Below, in pieces: positions 33,537 through 45,016 of a stretch of 64,000 nt of DNA. The DNA comes from Toxoplasma gondii ME49. Taxonomy: Eukaryota > Apicomplexa > Conoidasida > Eucoccidiorida > Sarcocystidae. Position 1 is the first letter of the stretch. The number at the start of each line of letters is the position of its first letter. The notes under the pieces are model-generated. The model saw only the letters and a program-made list of their open reading frames with translations. It was not told the DNA's origin and did no database searches. The position numbers were made by a program, and so were the translations under genes. Location: assembly GCF_000006565.2 (NCBI RefSeq), contig NC_031478.1, positions 6,038,212 to 6,102,211 on the forward strand, given 5' to 3'.

Positions 33537-35645
33537 TCAGACGTACTTGCGAAGGTACTGGTCGATTCCAGCGAACGCCACTGCAAGATATCAGACAGGG
33601 CAAGAGCGAGGACTGGGGACAGAAATCGAAAAGCGCGTGCAGTCACGGAGACGTTCGACCGAAGACGCGAGAAGAGCGACGGAGCGGACATGAAACTCCG
33701 GTCGGCTTCCCTGTCTTGGCCGCGCCTTCTCCGTTTTCCACTTCCTTCCTCTCCTTTCCGGTTCTCCTCCGCAGTCCCTCACACTCGCGTTTCCGCCGGC
33801 TGCTCCCAGATCGCCAAACAGGCCGCGAGCGGCGAAGAAGAACCTCATGCAGAAGGAAGACAAGACAACATCTCGCCGAACAAGACGAGAAGGAGATGAC
33901 ACCTTGCACCGACGACCCAAATACGAAAACGGTTTCGAAAGAAGCAGTGCTGGACGTCGTGAAGAACGACGGAGGACGAACTTCTTCTCCACGAAGACAG
34001 ACTTACGGGAAGCTGTGAGAGAGTAGGCACCCAAGACCTTCCAGGACGCCATGGACTTGTACAGCGCTCCCGCAGCTGCTCCTGCGATCGGCGCATTCGT
34101 CGGTTCGTCTTCGCGAAACAGGCCGAGGAGGTTGTTGAAGCAGCAGTAGAAGAGAGCTGCAGAAAAAGAGAAATGTCACAGCGCAACCTCGCGGACATGC
34201 GCATGTGACGCGAGATTTCTCTGAAAAGACGTACGCGTGCTTCCTGCATGTGCATAAGAGTATTTGGGTTCGGCAGAAGAGAACTCGATTTCACAGAGCC
34301 CACAGTTCGACTGGGGGGATTCTGCAGACAGAATTAGGTGAACTTTCTGCTCTCGAGAGCCTTCGGCTTTTTCTTCTCTCTCCTTTGCGAGCGTGGAGGA
34401 GCTTCGAGAAGAGAGCGCAGAGTTTCTTGTCCCCGACAAACAGCGTTGCCGTCTGCATGCTCTGCGCGTCCTCTCTCCCCTTTTCTGTCTCCGCCTCTCA
34501 CTCCTCTCCTTTGGTCACCTTTCCACCTCGAGCACCCTCTCGTTTCCTGTTCCTTCCCTTCCTTATCTTTGAGCGCGTCTGCCTCCGCCTCCGTTCTCTC
34601 CGCTGTTTCTTCTTCCTCTTCTTCCTCTTCTTCCTCTTCCTCCTTTTCCTCCTTTTCCTCGTTCTTCTTTCTGCTTCCCCCTTCTCCTGACTTCTTCGTG
34701 TCTTCACTGGCTGCGTACTGATGGTGCCAAGCTGAGCGCCTGCCTTGGGTGCGTAGTCGCTGCAGCCGTTGAGGATCGCGTTGAGGCGCAGGCGAGCTGT
34801 GCTGCCTCCTCGCTTGAGACCGGCTCCGAATCCGTACAGTCCACCGAGAGTCAGACCTGAAAGCGAGAAGAGAAAAACTTGCGCAGACAGTGAAGACCTG
34901 CCCAGCGGAGGGTGAAGGAAGACGCTGCATGGTAGAGAAGAACATGAAGGCCCAGAGGCGAGAGCGAGGAAGCAATTGCGGGAAGAAGAGAGAGAGGCTC
35001 GAGTCTGCACAAAAGAGGGGAGGAAAAACCGAGGAGAAGAAGAGACAGAAGGCAGGAGACAAAAAAAGAGACAGAAGGCAGGAGACACAGAAGAGGAGAG
35101 ACGAAACGCACGTATAGGAGAGAGAGAGAAGAAAAGGACAGAGAGGAGAAGAGCGCATACGAAACGAAGAGGGACTGCAAGGAGACAGAAGATCCAACGG
35201 AAGAAAGACAAGTTGAAGAGAGGTGAAACGAGCGGACAGCTCACAACGCTGCTGTCTCCGGCCGGCCGTCACGGCCGACGCGCGTCGATCCTCGAGGAGA
35301 GATGGTGGCGAGATCTCTAGCGCGTATAGGGCGCAGGAAAAGTCGCGGAGGAAGGCTGCGTTTTCGCTCTCTTCTCTTCTTCCGTCCTCTCTGCAGACTT
35401 TGGGACTTACCGGCTGCGTACGAAATGCCTGCAGAGTAGGTGACTTTGTCTCCGAATTGCTTGCCGTAGCCGTTGAGGTACAAGTCGCCGGCGATCTTCG
35501 CAGGCTGAGACGAGAGCGCGAAAGAAGACTGAGAAGGATAGAGAGGAGCAGAGAGAGAAGTTGGAGAGACGGGAGAGGAGAGAAGCGAAAGATTCGAATG
35601 GACTCCGCCCGTTCGCAAGTAGTCATCATCGAGTGCAGACGCCAT
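33537..35645 (-). CDS. TIM23: TIM23, mitochondrial inner-membrane presequence translocase channel
   Basis: Tim23 forms the core of the TIM23 complex, which moves presequence proteins across the mitochondrial inner membrane. Four minus-strand exons in order: 35645-35411, 34856-34719, 34156-34007 and 33580-33537. Split-codon phases are 1, 1 and 1, and they close to 188 aa plus TGA. Key pieces: start MASALDDDYLRTGG; YSAGISYAAG joined to LTLGGLYGFGAGLKRGGSTA; LRLNAILNGCSDYAPKAGAQ; then LFYCCFNNLLGLF, the Gly/Ala helix APIAGAAAGALYKSMASW, and the end AFAGIDQYLRKYV. This matches the Tim17/22/23 family (GLxLGGxYG, KLxLNxxLN, GAxxGALxKS), with Tim23-type N-terminal extension. Size is typical. Introns are 423, 562 and 554 bases. 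The second donor (A|GTACGC) was chosen because it alone gives the right phase. Shares a divergent upstream region with RABGGTA. Confidence 0.9.
34994..35094. repeat. Short tandem duplication in TIM23 intron
   Basis: Purine-rich stretch in the first TIM23 intron. It includes AGAGACAGAAGGCAGGAGAC twice in direct tandem (about 35038-35085), separated by a short A-run. Confidence 0.6.
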
Positions 35646-36922
35646 CTTGGAGCGGAGAGATAGAGTGAGACAGAGAGAGACGGGGAGAGCGGCAAACGAC
35701 GAAGAAAGCGAAGGAAATCGGGGAGGAGCAAGCTATTTCTCCTTCCGGCCGCCTCAGCGCTTCGAGGAAAGGACGCGAAGCTCAACCGAGCAGATCGGCT
35801 GGGGCCGCGAGAGAGAGAGACGAGACGGGATGCCGTCGCGAAGGCCAAGTGAAGAGAAGTTGCGAGGAGACGCGAGCACAAGAGTCTTCTGCGGCAGAGC
35901 TCGTGGATTTTTCACAAGGCCGCGCCAGGTTGCCGAGATGGACGCGAGACAACGACGGAGCGACAAAGAGAGAATTGGAGTCGAGACCGGACGCAGAAGC
36001 ACTGGACCGAGCCGCCTGCGCCTGCGTCGGCTGACGACGCGAGGCCGCGGAGAAACTCGCTGCGAAAAGGACGTTGGACCGCACAGATGCAACGAGGGGA
36101 GAAGCGAGCAGAGAGAAGAATCACTCAGAGCAAAGAGGAGAAAGCGCGGAGACAGGGAACGCGGTGTTCGGAGAAAACGTTGCAAGAAAAAGAGAGACTG
36201 CTTCTTCTCCAGGTTCCGCGAGGCCGAAGACACAGAGAAGAGACGGCGCATGCGAGACGACCGCACAGAGTTAAAGGGAGAAGCCGCGAGAGAGGAAAAC
36301 GCGCAGAAAAAAGAGAAACCGCGAAACGCGTCTCGGAAGAAGGAGAGAGACACTGCGTCTCCTTCCGGAGGGGAAGAAAGGCGCGAGCAGCCACGACGAT
36401 TCCGAAAACGGAGGAGGCCCGCGCCTGCGGGGAGAGAGAAACGTCTCAGCTTCTCGCTGCATGCAAACAAAGAAAGATGCATGTGCATGATAGGCGGCGG
36501 CTGGGTCGCTGTCTCTTTCTAGGCGTCTTCTCCGTTTGTTGTCGCTGGCACCTCCTCCTCTCCGCTGCGTGCTCTCGCATTCGCGTTTGCATGCGCTCGT
36601 TTTTCCAACAGAAACGGTGTTCTTCTCTCCTCGCCTTCTCCTTCTCCGCATGCAAATCTGGACCCCCTCGTCGCCGCCCTCAGACCCTCTCTCAACATAC
36701 CGCGCGTCTGCGCGCTCTGCGGTGTGTACACACACCCGACCGGAGCTGCTCCTGCCTTGTCGGAACCGCAGACTTTCGTTTTCCACTTCCTTTTCGCTTC
36801 TCTCCACGCGTCAACGGGTCTCGCTGCAAGTCCCCGAGACGAATCTGTTCGTCCTCAACTGCTCGGCCAAACACAGCAGCCGCTTCCTCGCCCGGTGGTG
36901 TCTGTCTGTTTGTCTGTCTGTT

Positions 36923-36965
<43 letters not shown>

Positions 36966-37512
36966 TTGTCTTTGCGAGAATCTTTTTCGAGGATCTCTTC
37001 GACACAGCGCGTCCGAGCGTCCAAGCTCCCAGAGGCTTCGACACACTAAACCAGGGAGAGAAGGGAGAGCGAACGAAAGCGAGACGGAAGGAAGGAAGGA
37101 GGACAGGAGCTACAGGAGAGGAAGCAACGAGATGCACTAGAAATACAGGAGACAGAGAAGGAGACGCGCGGTCGAGGGAAGACAGACATGAACATGGAGA
37201 GAGAGAGAGCGCGAAAGGAGAAATGAAGAGTTGGGCCACAGAGAGCGAAGGAGAAAGACCAAGAGAGAGAGAGAGACAGAGCAAGAGGCTCAGAGAGACA
37301 GCAGGGGAGACTGTAGGTCTATAGGTCACCGTTTTCAAGGGAAGCGAGACGATGAGAGAGGAGTCAAACGCAGGGAGGAGAAGAAGGGAGACTGACGAGC
37401 AAAAAAAGGAGAAAAGAGGAGACTGTCGAGGGGAGACAAGATAAGAGAGGCGGCGAAGCGGAAGAGCGGTCGACCGAGTGGAAGCCACTTTGCCCAAACA
37501 ACTGTTTACAAG
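35646..37512. promoter_or_regulatory. Divergent upstream region of TIM23 and RABGGTA
   Basis: The two genes are transcribed away from each other across 1.87 kb. This interval must contain both promoters and 5' UTRs, though no individual element can be proved. The TIM23 side is GA-rich; the middle holds a TGTGTACACACAC near-palindrome at 36722-36735 and a (TCTG)n microsatellite; the RABGGTA side is again GA-rich, with ten or more GAGAGA blocks. No TATA box is expected in these parasites. Confidence 0.5.
36900..36974. repeat. (TCTG)n / (TTTG) microsatellite
   Basis: About 75 bases of TCTG and TTTG tetramers in the divergent TIM23-RABGGTA upstream region. It opens chance frames of Cys-Leu-Ser-Val on one strand and Arg-Gln-Thr-Asp on the other, which are not genes. 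Confidence 0.92.
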
Positions 37513-40500
37513 ATGCACGGTCGCCTGAAGAAAGCGGAGCTTGCTGTCGGGGCAGAGCAGCGAGCAGAACAACGCGAACGAGTGAAGAAGGGAGTCTTTC
37601 TTTTCCAACATCTGCTCGACCAGAAACAGAGAAAATGCTTCACTCCAGAGAACTTTGCTTCCACTGGGAAGCTCCTCGAAGTGTCTCCTGAGATCGCTGT
37701 ACTCTGGGCATTTCGACGAGACATGCTCACTCACTTCATCCATCTCCTGAAATCTCGAACTCCTTCGACTTTGTTAACTTCGACCGCTTTCTCTTCTTCC
37801 CCGTATTCTTCCTCGGCTTCTTCTCCTGGTCCTTCTTCCCAGGCTGCGTCTTCCTCTCCTCACTCTTCTTCCTCGGCTTCTTCTCCTGGTCCTTCTTCCC
37901 AGGCTGCGTCTTCCGCGTCTTCTCTCTCCTCAGCAAGAGTCTCTGACGAACGACGCGAGCAAGTCTGTTCGGAAAACTCTGACCCTCTGCCGCGAGCAGC
38001 GAGTTCGTTTCCTTCCGCGGATGGCGAGGAGAAGTTGTCTCTTTTTGGCAGGGACTTCGCCTGCGGGGACGACCAGGCAGAGCGCAGGCTGTTGCGAGAG
38101 GAGTTGTCCGTGACTCTTCATGCCATTGGAAAGAAGAGTGCAAAGTCGTACTGCGTCTGGAGTCACCGGACATGGACCCTCGGGCAACTCTTAGCCTCTC
38201 TCCTGGATGCAAAGGATGTCTCCCTTCTCTCTTCTTCTCCCGCGCCTTCTTCGTCATCCTCATCACCTTCCTCTCTGCAAGACGGGAGAGAGAGGCAAGA
38301 GGACGAGCGCCAGGTCACGCAGCTTGACAGTGCGCGAGAGAAAGGAAGAGAAGAAGAACGAAGGGAAGAAGAAAGAGAAGAAGAAAACAGAGATTTTCAA
38401 GAAGCTGTCACCCTCCTCGACGAGGAAATCCAGCACTGCAACGCACTGCTTCTGCGGCGCGGCGAAGACGGCAGAAACTTTCACTGCTGGCAGCATCGGT
38501 CGCAGGTCATCGCTTGGCGGGTCGCCGTGCATGCGATGCGCGGGAGGAGAGAAGAAGGGAGACGAGAGCGAGGAGATGCAGAGGAAAGGGGAGAGAAGGA
38601 AGGAAGTCACAGTGCGCAGGAGAGAGCAGAAGACAGCGCTGAAGAGGGGAGCGAGGAGCAGACGGTGGCAGATACACTCGAACTGACAAAGACGTTGATC
38701 GACAAGGACTTCAGCAACTACTCGGCTTGGGGGCAGAGAGCACAGGGCCTCGCGACAGGCCTCCTGAACTGGGATGCTGAACTCGACTGGATCTGGCAGG
38801 TAGGACGCAGTGAAAAAGAGAAAGCAGAGGGAAAGTGAAACAGAAAGAGAACAAGAACAGAAACGGTCGGACAGCGAGAGAAACAGAGGCCCCTTTGTGC
38901 GCTGAGGCATCCAAGTGGTTGCCTCGAGCCTTTGTTCTGTTTTTTTTTTCGTTTCTTTGTCTGGCCGAGGTTCTCCGCGCATGTCCCCGCACTCGTCGGT
39001 TTTCGCATGTGCGCCTTCTCACTGTTTGCTTTTTGGCGTCGATGCCTCAAAGAGCGGAAACTCCTGGACTTTGAGTTTCTTCTCGTTGGGACGTGAGCAG
39101 CGCTGCACACTGCGGGAGGGCTCTTTCCCTTTCCCTGTTTCCTTTTGTTTCCGACTTTCTCCTCTTCTCCAAGGTTCTCAGGCCTTTTGCGGTCTCTCTC
39201 TGAACGGTGGCCTCGTTCTCCATCCTCTCTAGCTTTGCGTCCTCTCTCCTCTTCTTCCTGCAGGGTCTGTACACCGAGCCTGGTGACCAGACGCTCTGGA
39301 AGGTGTACCTCTCGCTGCTTGAACGCACCGTGTCGCGGCTTCCCTCTCCTTCTGTGATCGCGTTCTTCCCTCTGCCTCCGGCGGTTCGCGGGGACCTCGA
39401 CGCGGCCGGCCTCGCTTTCTGCGTCTGTTTCTCGGTTCCTGCTTCAGTTGACGCCTCGCAGTCTCGCTGCTTTCTCCACTGCCCTGGGGAGAGAAACTGC
39501 CCGAACTTCAAAGGCGCTGGTGAGTGTCACCACCCCACGGGGACGCTACCAACGCGAGGCGGAGGAAAAGACAAGGCGAAACGAAGCTTTCGGACGGCTC
39601 CTCTCTCATATTTACCGAAAGACGAACAACTTGCAACAGTACATACATATATATATATATATATAGCTAGATAGATAGATATTCACAGTGACATATCTAT
39701 ATGTAGAGTGCACATATAGATATGTAGGGTATATCTATATCTATATCTATTTTTCTATGTATGCATGTATGTATGTATGTATGTACAAGACTTGACAACG
39801 AGTTGTGCTTGGTGATTGGGGTATCGGCATTCACAGAGAGGCTGTAGAAGCGCGAGCTTCACTTTCGGAGCTTTCTCGCGCTGTGTGCGCACGCGCGTTT
39901 GCCGAACTCCGTGGGTGGTCCTCGTAGAGCGCAGTCGACAGCCAGTGCCCTCTATGTCGTCGGATGCGGATGTTCGCTGAGACGCAGCGAGTTTGCGCTG
40001 ACCTCAGACACAACGCGGTGTACACCAGTCGCTGAGTAGTGAGTTGGAGCACACCCGTGAGCAGCTGCATCTGAGGCATTCTAGCGCGCTTAGAGGTTTG
40101 CTGGAGAGCTCGGTGAGAAGAGAAGTGAGAAGGGCGCTTCAGGCAGATTGAAAGGCGAAGCCGAATTGGAAGAGGAGTGAACACCGTGGACGAGTGTAGT
40201 AGAGCGGAAGAGAACCCGTGAAGAAGCTTTCATTTGCCTTTCAAGGAAATTGGAGGCAGCGAAAGGTTTACTGGTTGCCGTTTGTTGCTTTCTGAGTGGT
40301 TTGAATGCATCTGGAGAGAAAGGGATTCACTGCATGAACTATCACTCTGTAAAAGATGCACTGTGCTTTGTCAGTCTTGCTCCCCGCAAGAGACGAAGTG
40401 GCGGAGGAGACACCTGGGGCGTTGCATGCGCAGTTTCAAGTTCTTCTTCTCGGCTCCGAGAGCACGCAAGAGATGTGCGTTTCGCGCGTTTTTTTCTACT

Positions 40501-43500
40501 TGAAACCCCCGATTCATCCGTCGAGAATAGTGCAGAACTTCAGTCAGTGAAGTTCTCCACCAGCTCTGAAATGGAACGCCAGACGCGGTTCTCTCTGCCC
40601 TGGAGCGTGTGAACAGGAAAACTCATTCGAGGCAAGTGGAAGCCTTTGAGTCCTCTCGCGACTGCCAGCACAGAGGGTCTGAACCCGACGTAAGTGTGTG
40701 GAGAAGAGAAACCATGGACGGTCTTTGTTTTCTTCTTTCTCAGTGTGTCTCTGTCTCCAGAGCTTCTTCCCTGTGGTTGCGAGCTCTTCCTTCTCTCGGC
40801 TGGTTCGCCCTCTGGCTTCCTCTTCTTCGCTCTTCCCCTCTTCTGTCTTCTCTCCTTCTCGGCCTCCCGTCCTCGTCTTCTTCCCTGTTTCTCTCTTTTT
40901 CTCAGGTGCCTCCTACGCCGCTTGTTTCTTCGCGCCGGTTCTGCCGTTTCCTCTCGTGTGAAGGCGATTTCTCGGAAATGTTCGCCAAAACTTTTTTGCC
41001 GCCTGTTCTGCTCTGTGCGAACCTGCAGCATCGGCAGAGGCAACAGGGCATCTTCGACGAGCCCAGTCTGGCTTTTCATCTCCCCCGATCCGTCGGCAGC
41101 TGCGGTGTTGGCCGCCGAAGCCGAGGAAGGCCATGGAGAAGGTGGTACAGAAGCTCCGACGAAGAAGCAAAGAACGAACGAGAGAAGAGACTCGCTGACT
41201 TTCGAATTCCTCCTCACTTTCTCTCGCTTTGCCGGCGCCTTTCAAGCCGAGGAACAGCGAGCGCGAGATCACCATCTGCTGCGTTTGCCGAAATATGTCG
41301 TTGCTCAAATGCAGCTGCGAAACTCTGCTCCTCGAGACTCCGCTTCTGACATCTCTTCTGCTCGCTCTTCTCGCAACAAAGTCTTCACTGACATCCTCGA
41401 GTATCCCTGCCGCCGCATTCGCTTCCTTGTCTCTCCTTCGTCCTCTTCCGCTTCTCCCTCTTCTTCTGCTTGTTCTGCTTCATGTTCTTCGTCTGCCTCG
41501 CTCGCTGCGAGTGCATGCTCCCGAGGGTCGTCTTCGTGGCGGGTGATCTCTCAGCGCGTCGTCGCGCCTCGGCCGCCTGCGCGAGAGGCAGAGAGTTGCG
41601 GAGAAGAAGAAGCGAGTGAAGAAGCGATCCGGCAGACGCGCGTCGAGAAAGAGTTGGCGAAGATCGACGAGCTCCTTGCACTCGAGCCTTCTTGCAAACA
41701 GGCGATTGAGACGAAGTAAAAATAGAGAAATGGTGGAAAGAAGCGATTCGGACTTTCTTCGTGGCAGAACTGGAGGTGGAGGAACGAAACGAAGTTCAAG
41801 GAGACAACGTCTGAAGTCCAGTTTTGAACTTTTCTTGCGTGCGAAAATCTCTCTTTCTCGGTGTCGCGCGTTGGGGTGCGTTGGGCTGCCTCTCCTCTGT
41901 TGCTGCTTTACGTTTTTCGAGCTGGACGTTCAACTTTCGAACAACCTCTCTGCCACTGCATGTCACCTCTCCGTCCCCTTCGTTCGGTGGAGTCTCGCGT
42001 CCACATGCAGTCTCGCCGTGGTGCTCGTTCGACGTTCGCGGTTTCTCGAAGTCTCCTTTTTCGCGACCTTCCTGCTTCGTTTGCCTTCGTCGCGCTCGCG
42101 TTTCAGTTCAGACGACAAGCCGGGGATCCGTACACCGAGCAGCCTGCAGCCGTTGCCTTCTGCCTTTCTTCGCTTCCTAGGTGGCTTCTCCTGAGAACGT
42201 TCAAGCCAAGCAACTCTCTCGACGAACAAACGACCCTCTGTCGCGCCATGGCCCTCGCAGATCCTCGTCACCAACGTCTCCACGACGCTCGGCTTCTTCA
42301 GCTAGAAGTCCAGTGAGAAGACAGAACCGTTTCGCCGCCCACATTTCGCTGAATCTGACAACTTGCGCTGCTCTGCATCCGCCCTCCCCACCCTCTAGTC
42401 CAATCCACCTGAGCGTGTGTGCACATGCAACCACATCTGCATATATATATATATATATGTATATATGTATATATGTATATATGTATATATATATATGTAA
42501 TAATATATGTATATATATGTATATATATATATATGTATATATGTATATATATATGTAATAATATATGTATATATATATGTATATCTATATATATATATAT
42601 ATATATATATATGTAAATGTGTGGACGTTCATACTCAAATGCAAATAGATATACATATGTGTTCAGCTACAGATGCGTCTATACATGCTAATTGACAGGG
42701 ATACATATACGTCCACATATATCCATCAAACGTGTGCATTTGGATATACAGTTTTTTCCCCAAAGGTAAATACAACTTTGAATGAATGTGAGTTCTCCAT
42801 GGAAAAACATTCTGGAATCTCCAAGCCCTTCGGGTCAATACGGCAGCATGCATCTCTCTTTCTCTCCATAGATACATAGATAAATTTGTATGTATGTATA
42901 TATATATATATATATATTCATATGCGTATATGTCAATGCATGCACTGGTGAGCGTACCACTGGGTGAAAGAAGAACAGTCTGCGCTACGAAGAGCGCTTT
43001 CTTGTCGTACCTCTTTCCTGCTTTACGGCGTGACCTATGTTTCCTTCCCATGCATTTTTCTCTCAGGAAGAAGATCCTTTCTGCTGCTTTCTTCGAAAAC
43101 CAAGGAGAGCCTCGTGGAAGCGAGAGCGATGTTTCCTCGGTCACGGAAAAAACGAATAAACTTGAAGCTGAGAAAGAGAGAAACGAGCGACAGACGGACG
43201 CTCGAGAGAGGCGTTGCTGCGCTCTGGACCTCTCGGCCATGGGACTAGAGCGACTGTCTTATCCTCTTCTCGTGGACGTAGGAGACAAAGTGGAGGAACT
43301 GGATCTAAGCGCCAACCTTTTTTCGGATCGGTGAGTCGCCTGCTGTTCCTCTGCGGCTTTCTTTCTCTGAAGCAGCCTTGTTCGTTCTGCTATTTTATTA
43401 CACGTGGAACTTCCTCTCTCAGTTACGTTTTTCTGGACTTCTTACTCCTTTCTTCGTTTTTCTCCGAGCTTGTCACTCGGGTCCTCGAGTCGGAGGTTCC

Positions 43501-45016
43501 TCTTTGCGTTTTTCTGTTACGCAGACTTTCTCTTTCACCCAGGCGGATCGAAGCTTGCGACTGCATATCTCCACGTCTATGCATACATACTAAATGCTCG
43601 ACTTGTACAAAAGCGAAAGTTTTGTGGAGTCCGCACTGGCTTGTCTCTCGGGAATCTCTCCGTTTCCCGGTGTCGGAAGTTTCTTCTCCGGTTTTGTGGG
43701 GCCAGCACCCGTTTCAATCCTAATCGATTTCGCTGCACTGCGAACCGTGAATCAACCGTTTCAATCGCTTGACACACTCGAAGTGAGACTTTTTCACTTG
43801 CAGTCGCAAAGCGCGTTGAAACTTCCAAGTTGTCCTCGCTCGCTTCCTCATCCGAAGTCTACGTCTCATCAACGCCTTGTCTCGCGTCGCTTTTCGCTTC
43901 AACTCTGCAGCTTCTGGGCGAGTAGCCATATTCCTTTTCTGCCGAAACTTCGCGTTCTTCGCCTCAGAGAGAACAAGAGAGTCTCGCTGCTCTCCCCCGC
44001 TCTGCTGGCCATTGCCGACCTGCCTTGCGTGGAAATGTAAGCGGCGGAGCTGCAGAGGAGACAAGAAACCTGAGTGTCTGTACACCCCGTCCCCTCGTGA
44101 TCTCGACGATTTCTCAGTCCTCGCTCTTGTCCGACCTTCCCTGCTCAGCGAAAGCGCCTGCTCTTGACCCTGAAGTTCATTCGCTGTTTTCGGAGGTCCT
44201 TCCTTCTCTCTTGCTCTTTGTTCACCTCTCTTCTGCTGGCTGTGTACGCACATCCATTTTACATGTATACATACTATATATATATATATATATATATGCT
44301 CAAATCTGTATCCATGCATATATATAAATATGTATGTGTATATATATATATATTTATCTTTATGTAAATGGATGAGTGAACTGAGCATTTGCCTGCGTGT
44401 CTTGGTCAGGGTGGATCTCTCTTACACGAGTCTCCGGTCGCGGAGAGAAGAGGAGAACTCTGCAACGTTTCAGCTGTACCTTCAACTTTTAAGCAGGGAA
44501 CAAGAAGAACGGCCGTTTACCGCGGAGGATGCGCAGCTCTCGGAATCGCACGAGAAAATCAAAGCAGACGAGAAAAGCAAAACAGAAGAGAAAAGCAAAA
44601 CAGAAGAGAGTGCATCGTTGCCACTTCGTCTGAAGAAGTAGGTCCCCCGTACCTCGAGGAAAGGAGGAAAGTGCAAATGCGGCAGTAGCTCACGTACCTC
44701 TTCTTTCTGTCTTCTTGTTGCATCCACCTCTTCCTCTCTCCTTTGTTTTTTCTTTTTCTTTCCGTGTTTCTTCTTCGCTTCCTCTCTTTCTTTCCTTTGT
44801 TTTCCCTCTGTTATTGTTCCTGCGCCTTTTTCCACGTTGACGTGCACTTTCTCCGGTCTTGTCTTTTTCAGCGCGGCATGCGTGAACATTTCGGCGACGC
44901 CGCTCGCCGCGAGCCTGTGCGCCGGCGGGGTTTTGTGGGGTCTCTTCAGAGTGGAAAAATGGAGAGACAGTGCGGGTGGCAAAGATGCGGAGCGAACTCT
45001 CCTTCGTGCTCTCTGA
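37513..45016 (+). CDS. RABGGTA: Rab geranylgeranyltransferase (GGTase-II) alpha subunit
   Basis: With the beta subunit and REP it attaches geranylgeranyl groups to Rab C-termini in the cytosol. Exons: 37513-38799, 39264-39519, 40548-40608, 41029-41715 (or from 40906), 42181-42312, 43067-43330, 43911-44036, 44410-44637, 44872-45016. Phases close to 1061 aa. It begins MHGRLKKAE like animal homologues. Prenyltransferase-alpha repeats: [17 protein letters not shown] (about 210), [16 protein letters not shown] (about 319), [15 protein letters not shown] (about 401), [15 protein letters not shown] (about 437). An insert domain follows ([21 protein letters not shown]), then [20 protein letters not shown], then leucine-rich repeats ([44 protein letters not shown]; about 808-1014). 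The size exceeds the mammalian ~567 aa because of Ser-, Glu- and Arg-rich insertions. Exon 3 is a 61-base exon supported only by phase and weak similarity. The last exon is also tentative; more 3' exons are possible. Confidence 0.87.
37806..37914 (+). repeat. 60-bp in-frame tandem duplication in RABGGTA exon 1
   Basis: Bases 37806-37854 and 37866-37914 are identical over 49 bases at a 60-base spacing. They encode a repeated [15 protein letters not shown] unit. The 60-base unit keeps frame and adds 20 residues in a Ser-rich insertion between the N-terminal helix and the first prenyltransferase repeat. Confidence 0.9.
39641..39783. repeat. Compound TA/GATA/TGTA microsatellite in RABGGTA intron 2
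   Basis: A (TA)n block, then (GATA), (CTATAT) and (TGTA) repeats in succession within the intron after 39519. Confidence 0.85.
42436..42618. repeat. Large AT microsatellite with higher-order copies, RABGGTA intron
   Basis: About 180 bases of TA/TATG repeats. Two copies of a TATGTAATAATATATGTATA core lie about 58-60 bases apart (near 42494 and 42552), showing duplication of a longer unit rather than simple dinucleotide slippage. Located in the intron between exons ending 42312 and starting 43067; a second AT block lies at 42895-42925. Confidence 0.85.
44264..44356. repeat. AT microsatellite in RABGGTA intron
   Basis: Two (TA)n blocks flanking a short unique spacer, about 55-145 bases upstream of the exon starting at 44410. 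Confidence 0.8.

Noticed and set aside
34334..35881. Minus-strand open frame of 515 codons spanning TIM23
   Set aside because: It runs through two TIM23 introns in a different frame and is low complexity; TIM23 exons fit the family pattern instead.
36811..37140. Open frames of repeated Cys-Leu-Ser-Val or Arg-Gln-Thr-Asp
   Set aside because: Direct product of the (TCTG)n microsatellite.
42436..42618. Regularly spaced repeats resembling a CRISPR array
   Set aside because: Spacers are themselves TA repeats, and the context is a eukaryotic intron; it is a microsatellite.
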